NCBI GenBank assembly: GCA_016742275.1 | Contig: JACVCD010000001.1 | Span: 248,001-312,000, forward strand | DNA length: 64,000 nt | Source of the DNA: Gemmatimonadaceae bacterium | Lineage (GTDB): Bacteria > Gemmatimonadota > Gemmatimonadetes > Gemmatimonadales > Gemmatimonadaceae | Direction: 5' to 3' | Part shown: piece after piece, positions 1 to 7,202 of the stretch | Layout of the letters: each line of letters starts with the position of its first letter | Position numbering within the stretch: the first letter of the stretch is position 1 | The notes under the pieces: generated by a model | What the model was told of the DNA's origin: nothing | The model's database searches: none | Seen by the model: only the letters and a program-made list of their open reading frames with translations | Position numbers and translations under genes: made by a program

Positions 1-135
1 AAGAACACGGTGAAGGTGGAAGGTGAAAACGCCACCACCTTGATCAAGCTCCTCGAAGCCCTCGAAGAACTCGACGACGTGCAGAAGGTCGATGCGAACT
101 TCGAGATGGACGAAAGCGCGATGGCCGACGCGTGA
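1..135 (+). CDS. yebC: YebC/PmpR family regulator, C-terminal end only
   Basis: Only the last 44 codons are in the window. They read in frame from base 1 to a TGA at 133-135. The segment with LIKLLEALEELDDVQKVDAN matches the conserved C-terminal end of YebC/TACO1 proteins, which act as DNA-binding regulators or translation factors for difficult peptide stretches. The acidic tail after it is variable in the family. The stop overlaps the GTG start of ruvC (GTGA). A yebC-ruvC-ruvA order is common in bacteria and supports the call. The 5' part lies upstream of the window. Confidence 0.85.
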   Translation, partial: KNTVKVEGENATTLIKLLEALEELDDVQKVDANFEMDESAMADA

Positions 136-707
136 CCCGCGCGGTTGGCCGGCCCTCGCTGGTGCTCGGGATCGATCCGGGCACCGCGGTGACCGGTTAT
201 GGCGTCGTCGCGTTCGATGGACGCGCATCGACGCTGGTGGAGTGCGGTGTCATTCGCACCACGGCACGTGATCCACTGCCGACACGATTGCAGGAGATCC
301 ATGAGGGCGTGCGCGAACTCATGGAGCGTCACCGCCCAGATACGCTCGCCATTGAAGACGTGTTCTACGCGCGCAATGTGCGTACGACAGTGGTGTTGGG
401 TCATGCCCGCGGCGTGATTCTGCTGGCCGCGCAGCAGGCGGCGCTCACCATTCACGAATTCGCGCCGACCGAAATCAAAAAGGCTATCACGGGCCGCGGT
501 GGCGCCACAAAGGAACAGGTACAGTTCATGGTCGCACGATTGCTGCGACTCAAACATGCGCCTGAGCCATCCGACGCCGCTGACGGAGTAGCCGCCGCGT
601 TGTGCGTCTGTCTGCAGGCGTCCCTTCCCCGCATTGCCGCGCCGGCACTCCCGACGCTCAAGGCACTCAAGACTCCCAAGCCACTCACTCCCAGGCGACG
701 CGCATGA
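132..707 (+). CDS. ruvC: Holliday junction endonuclease RuvC
   Basis: Encodes 191 residues. RuvC is the dimeric resolvase that cuts Holliday junctions after RuvAB branch migration. The acidic catalytic residues are visible: D15 in LGIDPG, E75 in AIEDVF, and the D148/D151 pair in PSDAADG. The core of about 165 residues matches the usual length. It is followed by a Pro/Lys/Thr-rich tail (about 170-191) that is not part of the fold. The GTG start at 132 overlaps the yebC stop, and the stop overlaps the ruvA start (ATGA at 704-707), so translation is probably coupled. Confidence 0.95.
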   Translation: MTRAVGRPSLVLGIDPGTAVTGYGVVAFDGRASTLVECGVIRTTARDPLPTRLQEIHEGVRELMERHRPDTLAIEDVFYARNVRTTVVLGHARGVILLAAQQAALTIHEFAPTEIKKAITGRGGATKEQVQFMVARLLRLKHAPEPSDAADGVAAALCVCLQASLPRIAAPALPTLKALKTPKPLTPRRRA

Positions 708-1303
708 TTGCTCAGGTCACCGGCACCCTCGTCCATCGTGAGCTCGAACGCGTCGAGATTCTCACCGCCGGCGGCGTTGCCTACGAGTGTCTGATTCCGC
801 TTGGTGTCTTTGAGGCGCTACCGGGGGAGAACGCGTCGATCACGCTGCATACGCACCTCATCGTGCGCGAAGACGCATGGCACCTGTACGGATTTCTGCA
901 GCCGTATGAGCGCGCCGTTTTTCAGAAGCTTCTCGTCGCCAAGGGCGTGGGTCCCGCGCTCGCACTCGGCATTCTTTCTGCGCTCACGCCAGATCGTGTC
1001 GTGCGCGCGTTGCGCGAGAAGGATGTAACGACGCTGATGCGTGTGCCGCGCGTAGGGCGCAAGAAGGCCGAGCAGATCATTCTCGATCTCGCGGACAAGA
1101 TCGACAGTGTTGGCAGTGGCCCGGCGAATGCGACCGGTGCCGGTGCCTCACCGGTTGGCGATGACGCGGTACGCGCCCTCGTGGCATTGGGCTACAACCA
1201 AACCGAAGCGGATCGCGCAGTGCGCGCCGTGATGGATTCTGGATCGGCGCGCGAGGTCAGTACTGTGGTGCGCGCGGCGCTGGGAATGCTGACGGGGAAA
1301 TAG
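704..1303 (+). CDS. ruvA: Holliday junction branch-migration protein RuvA
   Basis: Encodes 199 residues from the ATG at 704, the start that gives the normal N-terminus MIAQVTGTLV; the frame stays open further upstream, but that lies inside ruvC. RuvA tetramers hold the four-way junction and load RuvB. The N-terminal OB fold (about 1-62) is followed by two helix-hairpin-helix motifs (GVGPALALGIL and VPRVGRKKAEQI). A variable linker (about 137-149) leads to the C-terminal three-helix domain (DAVRALVALGYNQTEA) that contacts RuvB. It is co-transcribed with ruvC, while ruvB lies 4.8 kb downstream beyond an oppositely oriented block. Confidence 0.95.
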   Translation: MIAQVTGTLVHRELERVEILTAGGVAYECLIPLGVFEALPGENASITLHTHLIVREDAWHLYGFLQPYERAVFQKLLVAKGVGPALALGILSALTPDRVVRALREKDVTTLMRVPRVGRKKAEQIILDLADKIDSVGSGPANATGAGASPVGDDAVRALVALGYNQTEADRAVRAVMDSGSAREVSTVVRAALGMLTGK

Positions 1304-1307
1304 AAAA

Positions 1308-1398
1308 ACTCGAGACTCACAACTCTTACTCAAAGCTCAAAGCTGACCGGATGTTCGGTGAGCTCTGAGCTTTGAGTGAAAGTTTGTGAGTTACGAGT
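1308..1398. repeat. Long imperfect inverted repeat between convergent genes
   Basis: Two arms of about 43 bases (about 1308-1350 and 1356-1398) are near-perfect reverse complements. The inner core is ACTCAAAGCTCAAAGCT on the left against AGCTCTGAGCTTTGAGT on the right. The outer part pairs ACTCG..ACTCACAA with TTGTGAGTTACGAGT. It fills the gap between the convergent ruvA and M28 peptidase genes, so it could stop transcription from both sides, although it has no T-run. Its internally repeated short unit recalls the other inverted arrays in this window, but the unit sequence differs. Confidence 0.7.
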
Positions 1399-1411
1399 TC
1401 ATTGGCTCCCG

Positions 1412-3046
1412 TTACCGCCGATAGTTCGTCGATTCACGCTGCGGACGACCGCAATTCGGGATCGTCGTCGGTTGACCATTCGGTCCGTTCGGCAGCGGAT
1501 TCATGAGCGTACGCGAGCTGGCCTGCGCATCCTCACTCGCCAGATACGCGAACATCGCCGTCAGCGTCGCATTGTGCTTGAGGTCATCCTGAATGACCTT
1601 GTCGTACGAATCGCGATTGGTGTGCCACGTGGTATTGCTGTAATCCCACGATAGCGCGCCCAGGCTTGCCGCCGGCGCACCATGGCAGAGGAAGCTCGCA
1701 TGGTCGGAGCCACCGCCCACACCACTCGGGCCACTGAGACGGACGTACTGCGTGAGCTGCGACGGCATCTGCGACATGTACTGCGCGAGACGCGGGCCAT
1801 TCTCCGGCAGGATGCTCGGGCCCGTTCCCACGACACGGCCCGTACCGTTGTCCTGATTGAAGAGGAACTGAAGACCCTTCACGACTTCCGGATGATCTGC
1901 GGCAAAGGCGCCAGAGCCGTTGAGACCCTGTTCTTCACCACTCCAGTGACCCACGAGAATCGTGCGCGACGGATTCGGCAGCACCGTCTTCAGGATGCGC
2001 AGCGCTTCGAGCATGGTGACAGTGCCCGTGCCATTATCGGTCGCGCCGCTGTGGCCTTCCCAGCTGTCGAAGTGCGCGGACAGCACCACGTACTCGTCCG
2101 GCTTCTTCGATCCCTTGATCTCGGCCACCACGTTGAACACCGGCTGTTCGCCGAGGAATTCCGATTCGGCCATCAGCTTGACCTTGGGGCCCTGCTTGTT
2201 CTGCGCGAGACGGAACAGCATGCCGTAGTCTTCGCAGCTCACGTCAAACGTTGGCAGCGCGCTATTGCGCGGCGAACCAAAAATCTTGTCGATGCCTGGA
2301 TAGCTGGACCAGTTCGACTCGAACACAGCAACAGCGCCAGCAGCCTTCACATCAGCGTAGAACGTCGGCACGCGCTGCGTGAGACCCTGATACGTGGCCG
2401 TGATATCACGCTGCGCCGAATCGAGTGCGATGGCCGTAGCCGGCGTGGCGAATTCTGCGACCTGCTGCGGCATGCGGCACGTGATGCGCGGCGCGCTGGC
2501 CAGCACGATCTTGCCCTTCACACTGGGCAACCACGCCTTGAACTCTTCCGGCGTGCGATACGGCTGCAGTGTCACCACGTCACCGTCGACCCACTTGCCG
2601 GCCGTGTTGCCACTCCACGACAACATGGTGGCCTCGAGTGGCTTCACGCGCGGCGCGGTGAGCTGCGCATACGCCACTCCGCGCGACCACGAGTTCCATG
2701 TGCCATAGCGTTCCTTGCGCGACGTCACACCCATCTGCTTGTAGGTGGCCAGCAGCCAGTCCTGACCGCGATTCATGCCCGGCGAGCCGGTGAGACGCGG
2801 ACCCACCGAGTCGAGCAACTGCTGCGACAACCTGGCGGCCTGCGAACGCTGCATACCCTCTTCCCAGATCTTGAGGATCGTGGCGTCAGTGGGCGCGTCC
2901 TTGCGCACGTACTCGGGCAGCGGATCCATGGGCAGACCCTGAGGATTCGGCTGCACACGCGGCGCGCCCCTTCCCGGCTGCGCTGAGAGAGGAGAAGCGA
3001 GGATTGAGAAGGCCGAAGCAGCGGCCAACGCTAGCGACTTCTTCAT
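1412..3046 (-). CDS. Secreted M28 family metallopeptidase
   Basis: Encodes 544 residues from the ATG at 3046. This start is chosen because it begins directly with a signal peptide (MKKSLALAAASAFSILASPL, then SAQP); an upstream in-frame ATG would bury it. The catalytic half shows the M28 zinc site: HFDSWEGHSGATDNG (first His and bridging Asp), GEEQGLNGSGAF (general-base and ligand Glu pair), and a late His in SDHASFLCHGAP. A PA-like insert precedes it (about residues 130-260). M28 enzymes are two-zinc aminopeptidases or carboxypeptidases, and this one should act in the periplasm or outside the cell. The exact substrate cannot be read from the sequence. Confidence 0.9.
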   Translation of the reverse strand: MKKSLALAAASAFSILASPLSAQPGRGAPRVQPNPQGLPMDPLPEYVRKDAPTDATILKIWEEGMQRSQAARLSQQLLDSVGPRLTGSPGMNRGQDWLLATYKQMGVTSRKERYGTWNSWSRGVAYAQLTAPRVKPLEATMLSWSGNTAGKWVDGDVVTLQPYRTPEEFKAWLPSVKGKIVLASAPRITCRMPQQVAEFATPATAIALDSAQRDITATYQGLTQRVPTFYADVKAAGAVAVFESNWSSYPGIDKIFGSPRNSALPTFDVSCEDYGMLFRLAQNKQGPKVKLMAESEFLGEQPVFNVVAEIKGSKKPDEYVVLSAHFDSWEGHSGATDNGTGTVTMLEALRILKTVLPNPSRTILVGHWSGEEQGLNGSGAFAADHPEVVKGLQFLFNQDNGTGRVVGTGPSILPENGPRLAQYMSQMPSQLTQYVRLSGPSGVGGGSDHASFLCHGAPAASLGALSWDYSNTTWHTNRDSYDKVIQDDLKHNATLTAMFAYLASEDAQASSRTLMNPLPNGPNGQPTTIPNCGRPQRESTNYRR

Positions 3047-3175
3047 GAGAGGTGAGACAGAGAGGTGAGAGTAGAGACTGCAGACGTTGAGAGTATCAGA
3101 TGGATATAGACAATGAGAGACGAGCAACGCAGATGTGAGAGGTTGGATCGTGTGGTGAAAGGACAGCGGTTGGGG
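3047..3175. other. Intergenic stretch with a short purine-rich direct repeat
   Basis: This is the region upstream of the M28 peptidase and downstream of the ABC permease. The 11-base sequence GAGAGGTGAGA occurs twice at a 13-base period (3047-3057 and 3060-3070), immediately in front of the peptidase start. Looser GAGAG copies follow to about 3115. On the coding strand this makes a CT-rich leader without a clear Shine-Dalgarno sequence. No promoter could be assigned. Confidence 0.5.
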
Positions 3176-4747
3176 TTACTGCCTGGGTGAGAGGCCGTCC
3201 ACCAAACTCGTGCGATAGGCCTTCCAGGCTGGCACAAATCCGATCAGCATGCCCGCGGCCATCACGATGCCGAGGTACATGTATTCGGTGCTGCCGAGTG
3301 CACGGAGCGCAAGATGGAGACCGAAGCGCTGCTCGACGGGCGCCTGCGCGAGCGCGAGTCCGCCATACACCAGTGCCACACCGATCACGCAGCCCAGGAA
3401 CGCCAGCAGCGTGCTTTCAAGAACGAGCAGCGACAGAATCATGCGCGGACCGGCACCAATCGCACGCAGAATGGCCATCTCACGACGACGGGCTTCGAGC
3501 GACGAGTAGAGCGACACCAGCATGCCGGTGATGCTGATGGCCACGGCGAACATCGCGATCACGCGGAGTCCGACTTCAGCGTTACCGATATTCTGCCACA
3601 GCTCACCCAGCGCTACGCCGGGGATGATCGCAGTAAGTGGCTCCACGAGATCGGTGTTCATCTCGCGCTGCAGCATCAGCGCTTCAAAGCGGTTCTTGGT
3701 GCCTACGAAGAACGCCGTGATCTGATCATCACCGTGATCGTGTTCTTCCTTGGCCGTGTCCGCAGGGGCAGCGGCAACGGTAGCGGCAGGCTTTGGCGCC
3801 ACACGCTTGGGGGCTGCAGGCGATGGCTGCTGCACCGTCGGCGGCGGCTCCGCCCCCGGCATCACGAGCGGCGTTCCTGGCGGCGGTGATGCACCGGGCA
3901 TCACCATGGGAGTTCCCGGTGGCGGCTCAGCGCCGGGCATCGCCATCGGCGTTCCCGCCGGCGGTGTAGTCGGCACCGTTGCCGGATCAATCCGAGGCCG
4001 CGGCGCTCGCCCCTTCGCTTCCGCAGTTTTTGCTTCCGCCGGTTTCGCTTCCGCCTTTGCTGCTTCCGCTGTTTGCTGCTGCACGACTGGCGCCTGCACC
4101 ATCGGCTCTTCCTCGTGCATCGCCTCTATCCCTTCCAGCGTCACATACACACTGCGATCAATCGGCGTGAATGTGCGCTCCAGGATACCAACCACCTTGA
4201 AGGGATGCGCCTCGTGGCTGGACGTGCCGATGTCCTGCAATCCATGCACAACCACCACCGGTGTGCCCACGGCGTACTTGAGTCGCTGCGCGACTTCGTA
4301 GCCAATCACCACATCAGTGTCGCCCGTTGCTGCGCCACCGGCGCTGAACGCCAGTGAGGCATTCTGTCGATAGCGATACCGCTCGAAGAATGCCGGTGTC
4401 GTACCGATCACGCGGAACCCGCGATGACTGTCGCCCAGCGAATACGGCACCACCCACTTCACGGCCGGATGCGCTTCCCAGTGTTCCATGGTGGACAGCT
4501 TCACACTGCCGGCGGGCGAGCCAATACCAAATACGGTGCTGAGCAGAATCTGCAGAGAACCGCCACGCGCACCGACAATGAGATCGACACCACGAATGGT
4601 GCCGGCAAAACTTTCGCGCACGCCGGCACGCACGGTCTCGATGCCCACCAGCAACGTCACACTGAGCGCGATCGACGCCACGGTAAGCCCGGTGGTCAGC
4701 AAACGACTGCGCAGCGAGGCAAGAGCCAATCGCAGAATGAGACTCAT
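3176..4747 (-). CDS. FtsX/MacB-type ABC transporter permease with a long low-complexity insert
   Basis: Encodes 523 residues. One N-terminal membrane segment (about 18-40), a large extracytoplasmic region and three C-terminal membrane segments (IAMFAVAISITGMLVSL, LLVLESTLLAFLGCVIGVAL, YLGIVMAAGMLIGFV) give the FtsX/LolC/MacB permease plan. Such proteins move lipoproteins or act as mechanotransmission pumps. The protein is about 100 residues longer than usual because of an Ala/Glu/Lys- and Pro-rich insert (about 210-330). The insert holds AEAK repeats, three GTPMxMPG-like repeats and a histidine/acid patch (EEHDHGDD). The AEAK part is encoded by a four-unit repeat arm, listed separately. The start overlaps the ATPase stop. 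It forms an operon with DUF3299. Confidence 0.85.
   Translation of the reverse strand: MSLILRLALASLRSRLLTTGLTVASIALSVTLLVGIETVRAGVRESFAGTIRGVDLIVGARGGSLQILLSTVFGIGSPAGSVKLSTMEHWEAHPAVKWVVPYSLGDSHRGFRVIGTTPAFFERYRYRQNASLAFSAGGAATGDTDVVIGYEVAQRLKYAVGTPVVVVHGLQDIGTSSHEAHPFKVVGILERTFTPIDRSVYVTLEGIEAMHEEEPMVQAPVVQQQTAEAAKAEAKPAEAKTAEAKGRAPRPRIDPATVPTTPPAGTPMAMPGAEPPPGTPMVMPGASPPPGTPLVMPGAEPPPTVQQPSPAAPKRVAPKPAATVAAAPADTAKEEHDHGDDQITAFFVGTKNRFEALMLQREMNTDLVEPLTAIIPGVALGELWQNIGNAEVGLRVIAMFAVAISITGMLVSLYSSLEARRREMAILRAIGAGPRMILSLLVLESTLLAFLGCVIGVALVYGGLALAQAPVEQRFGLHLALRALGSTEYMYLGIVMAAGMLIGFVPAWKAYRTSLVDGLSPRQ
4017..4069. repeat. Single four-unit GCTTCCGC arm inside the ABC permease gene
   Basis: Four exact GCTTCCGC units start at 4017, 4032, 4047 and 4062. 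The 15-base spacing keeps the reading frame. On the coding (minus) strand the units read GCGGAAGC and encode AEA at permease residues 227-229, 232-234, 237-239 and 242-244. The unit and the count of four match the intergenic palindrome arms at 48.7, 58.6 and 59.8 kb. Confidence 0.85.
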
Positions 4748-5454
4748 GCCCCCGCCCCCACGTTGGCCGCGGTGTTGATCTCACCCAGCTCCACGATGCG
4801 CGAGAACAGCGGCATCAGCGTGTGATCATGACTCACGAACACCAGCGTAGCCTGCGCTTTCTCGCACGACCGGAACAGCAATTGCAAAAACTGTTCGCGC
4901 CGATCGGTATCGAGTGCACTCGTGGGCTCGTCGGCAATCACCACTTCGGGATGTCCGATCAGCGCGCGCGCTGCGGCCACACGCTGCTGCTGTCCCACGC
5001 TCAACTCACCAATAGGCGTATCGAGGTATCGCGCGATATCGAGTTCGCCGGCAACCTCACGCACCGCCGCGTCGAGCGATTGACTGCCCAGGCGTGCACG
5101 TCGACCAGCATCGAGCCGGATGGGCACCAGAATGTTCTCCCGCACTGACAGATACGGGATGAGATTGAACATCTGAAACACATATCCCAGATGACGGGCG
5201 CGGAACGCATCACGCGCACCACTCGACATGCTGGTGAAATCCTGACCCAACACGCGTACCTGTCCGCGATTGGCTTGCAGTACACCAGCGAGAAGGCCGA
5301 GCAGCGTGGTCTTGCCACTGCCGCTCGGCCCGTGCAGGAACACTGTTTCGCCTCGCGCAATCGAAAGCCGCTCGATCGCCAGGACATCGCGCCCCGCCTT
5401 GTAGGCGAAGCGCACGTCCGAGAGGGCGACGGCGGGCGCCGTCGCCGTGCTCAT
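4744..5454 (-). CDS. ABC transporter ATP-binding protein, LolD/MacB type
   Basis: Encodes 236 residues. It is the cytoplasmic ATPase of the transporter whose permease follows. Visible motifs are Walker A GPSGSGKTT, Q-loop FQMFNL, signature LSVGQQQRVAAARAL, Walker B VVIADEPTSALD and the switch His in VFVSHD. The LSxGQQQR signature and small size are typical of the LolD/MacB/FtsE class that partners FtsX-fold permeases. It overlaps both neighbours by four bases (ATGA), so the three genes are almost certainly co-translated. Confidence 0.93.
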   Translation of the reverse strand: MSTATAPAVALSDVRFAYKAGRDVLAIERLSIARGETVFLHGPSGSGKTTLLGLLAGVLQANRGQVRVLGQDFTSMSSGARDAFRARHLGYVFQMFNLIPYLSVRENILVPIRLDAGRRARLGSQSLDAAVREVAGELDIARYLDTPIGELSVGQQQRVAAARALIGHPEVVIADEPTSALDTDRREQFLQLLFRSCEKAQATLVFVSHDHTLMPLFSRIVELGEINTAANVGAGA

Positions 5455-5990
5455 TTCGCCGAGTAGGGTTCGACCTTGAGTCCTTCGAGTTGATAGCCCA
5501 CGGTGCCGTACGGGCTTTCAACAGAGCTGATCTTGAGACGGCCCGACATCCAGACCGCATCAAACAGATTGAGCTTGATGGCCTTCTTGCCCGTCATCTC
5601 CACCATCACGATCTGATTCGGCGGCGGCGGCGGCGTGTGCACGCAGGCGCCGTAGTACGGCACGAGCAGGAACTCCGCACCTTCTTCCTGGAAGTCATCG
5701 AGCGGTACCACGAAGCCCGGAATACGAACCAGCTTGCCGTCGAGCTTCTTCAGCGTGTCGGTGGCCTTGCCGTTCGAGTAGTCGAGACCGGCCAGCACGC
5801 GCCAGTCGATATTGACGGCTTCTTCGCGCGTATCGCTTCGTGTGTCGCTCGTTGTGGAGGGCGAAGCAACCAGCGCCTTGCGGGGACCAGCAACCGTCAG
5901 CGCCGTCTTGGCGGGCGGAACGAAGGCCGAGCTTACTGCCACCAGGGCGGCAATGCCGGCAAGGGACAGCAGGGAGGAAGTACGACGCAT
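5451..5990 (-). CDS. Secreted DUF3299 protein of the ABC operon
   Basis: Encodes 179 residues from the ATG at 5990, chosen because [23 protein letters not shown] is then a signal peptide. The C-terminal part has the DUF3299 hallmarks GFVVPLDD and [17 protein letters not shown], the latter with a conserved Cys/His pair. The family is exported and its biochemical role is not established. In Pseudomonas aeruginosa the zinc-responsive operon PA4063-PA4066 joins a DUF3299 protein to an ABC ATPase and permease. The same three-part set here suggests a metal-related role, which remains an inference. It is the first gene of the operon. Confidence 0.8.
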   Translation of the reverse strand: MRRTSSLLSLAGIAALVAVSSAFVPPAKTALTVAGPRKALVASPSTTSDTRSDTREEAVNIDWRVLAGLDYSNGKATDTLKKLDGKLVRIPGFVVPLDDFQEEGAEFLLVPYYGACVHTPPPPPNQIVMVEMTGKKAIKLNLFDAVWMSGRLKISSVESPYGTVGYQLEGLKVEPYSAK

Positions 5991-6138
5991 GATGTCAGTC
6001 TCGTGTGATCGGGCGGGCATTCATGAAAGATACGCAGCCTCGCCGCAAATGCTGGATACCCAGAGGGATCCTGATGGGGTACCCCAATGCCACTATCCCG
6101 TGCCCGGAATGCCGTACCGCTTCGGTATATTTCCGGGC

Positions 6139-7167
6139 ATGAGTCGCGCCGAGATTACCACGCCGGAAGCACTTTCCGAGGAAAGTGTGGTTGAACTGTC
6201 CCTGCGGCCGCAGCGTCTGGCCGAATTCATTGGACAGAAGAAGGTCAAGGAGAGTCTGGCCATTGCCATCGACGCCGCGCGCGCGCGACGCGATGCGCTT
6301 GATCACATCCTCTTCTTCGGACCGCCGGGGCTCGGCAAGACCACGTTGGCCGATCTCATTTCGCGCGAACTCGGGGCCAATCTCACCATCACGTCCGGTC
6401 CGGCCCTCGAAAAGCCGGGTGATCTGGTTGGGCCACTGACCAATCTGCGCGAAGGCGATGTGTTGTTCATTGATGAGATTCATCGTCTGCGTCCGGTCAT
6501 CGAGGAGTTCCTTTATCCGGCGATGGAGGACTTCCGCATCGACATTCGTTTGTCGGACGGCCCCAATGCACAAACCGTCCGCATGAATCTCGAGCGCTTC
6601 ACATTGGTGGGCGCCACCACGCGTCTCGGCATGCTGACTGCCCCGCTGCGAGCCCGCTTTGGTCTGCTGCACCAGTTGGCGTTTTATCCCGTCGAGGAAC
6701 TCGAGGTCATCGTGCGTCGCACCGGTGAAGTGCTTCGTGTGGAAATGGATGCCGCCGGGGCTCACGAAATCGCCAAGCGGTCACGCGGGACACCGCGTGT
6801 GGCCAATCGCCTGCTGCGTCGCGTCCGCGACTATGCTCAGGTCCGAGCCAATGGGCGCATCACGCTCGAGGTGGCCCAGGCCGCGTTGTCCCTGCTGGAT
6901 GTCGATCATTTTGGGCTCGATGACATGGATACCCGCCTGCTCAAGACCATCATTGAAAAGTTCGACGGGGGCCCGGTAGGCCTTGGGACGATCGGCGCTG
7001 CGATTGGTGAGGATCCTGGGACGATCGAGGAGGTATATGAGCCATTCCTCGTGCAACACGGTTTTCTGCAGCGCACCCCGAGAGGTCGCATCGCTACGGC
7101 GCATGCGTACCGGCATCTGGGGTTCGTCCCACCTGCAGGAGCCGCGGAGCAACCCGGTCTTTTCTAG
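6139..7167 (+). CDS. ruvB: Holliday junction branch-migration ATPase RuvB
   Basis: Encodes 342 residues, the normal length, from the ATG at 6139. Upstream in-frame ATGs would add sequence unlike RuvB. Walker A is GPPGLGKTT (61-69), Walker B is LFIDEIH (109-115), and [18 protein letters not shown] holds sensor and arginine-finger residues. The winged-helix C-terminus has [16 protein letters not shown]. RuvB hexamers drive branch migration on the RuvA-bound junction. It is not in the ruvCA operon: an oppositely oriented four-gene block lies between. A TATATT (6126-6131) sits 7 bases before the ATG and could be a -10 box for a leaderless transcript, but no -35 is visible. Confidence 0.95.
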   Translation: MSRAEITTPEALSEESVVELSLRPQRLAEFIGQKKVKESLAIAIDAARARRDALDHILFFGPPGLGKTTLADLISRELGANLTITSGPALEKPGDLVGPLTNLREGDVLFIDEIHRLRPVIEEFLYPAMEDFRIDIRLSDGPNAQTVRMNLERFTLVGATTRLGMLTAPLRARFGLLHQLAFYPVEELEVIVRRTGEVLRVEMDAAGAHEIAKRSRGTPRVANRLLRRVRDYAQVRANGRITLEVAQAALSLLDVDHFGLDDMDTRLLKTIIEKFDGGPVGLGTIGAAIGEDPGTIEEVYEPFLVQHGFLQRTPRGRIATAHAYRHLGFVPPAGAAEQPGLF

Positions 7168-7202
7168 TCGGGGGTTGGTCCCTCCCAACCGTTGTTCTTC
7201 GG

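Noticed and set aside
1682-2986. Long plus-strand frame opposite the M28 peptidase gene
   Set aside because: It is an antisense shadow of a GC-rich gene: the product is Arg/His-rich with no domain, while the minus strand encodes a clear signal peptide and zinc site.
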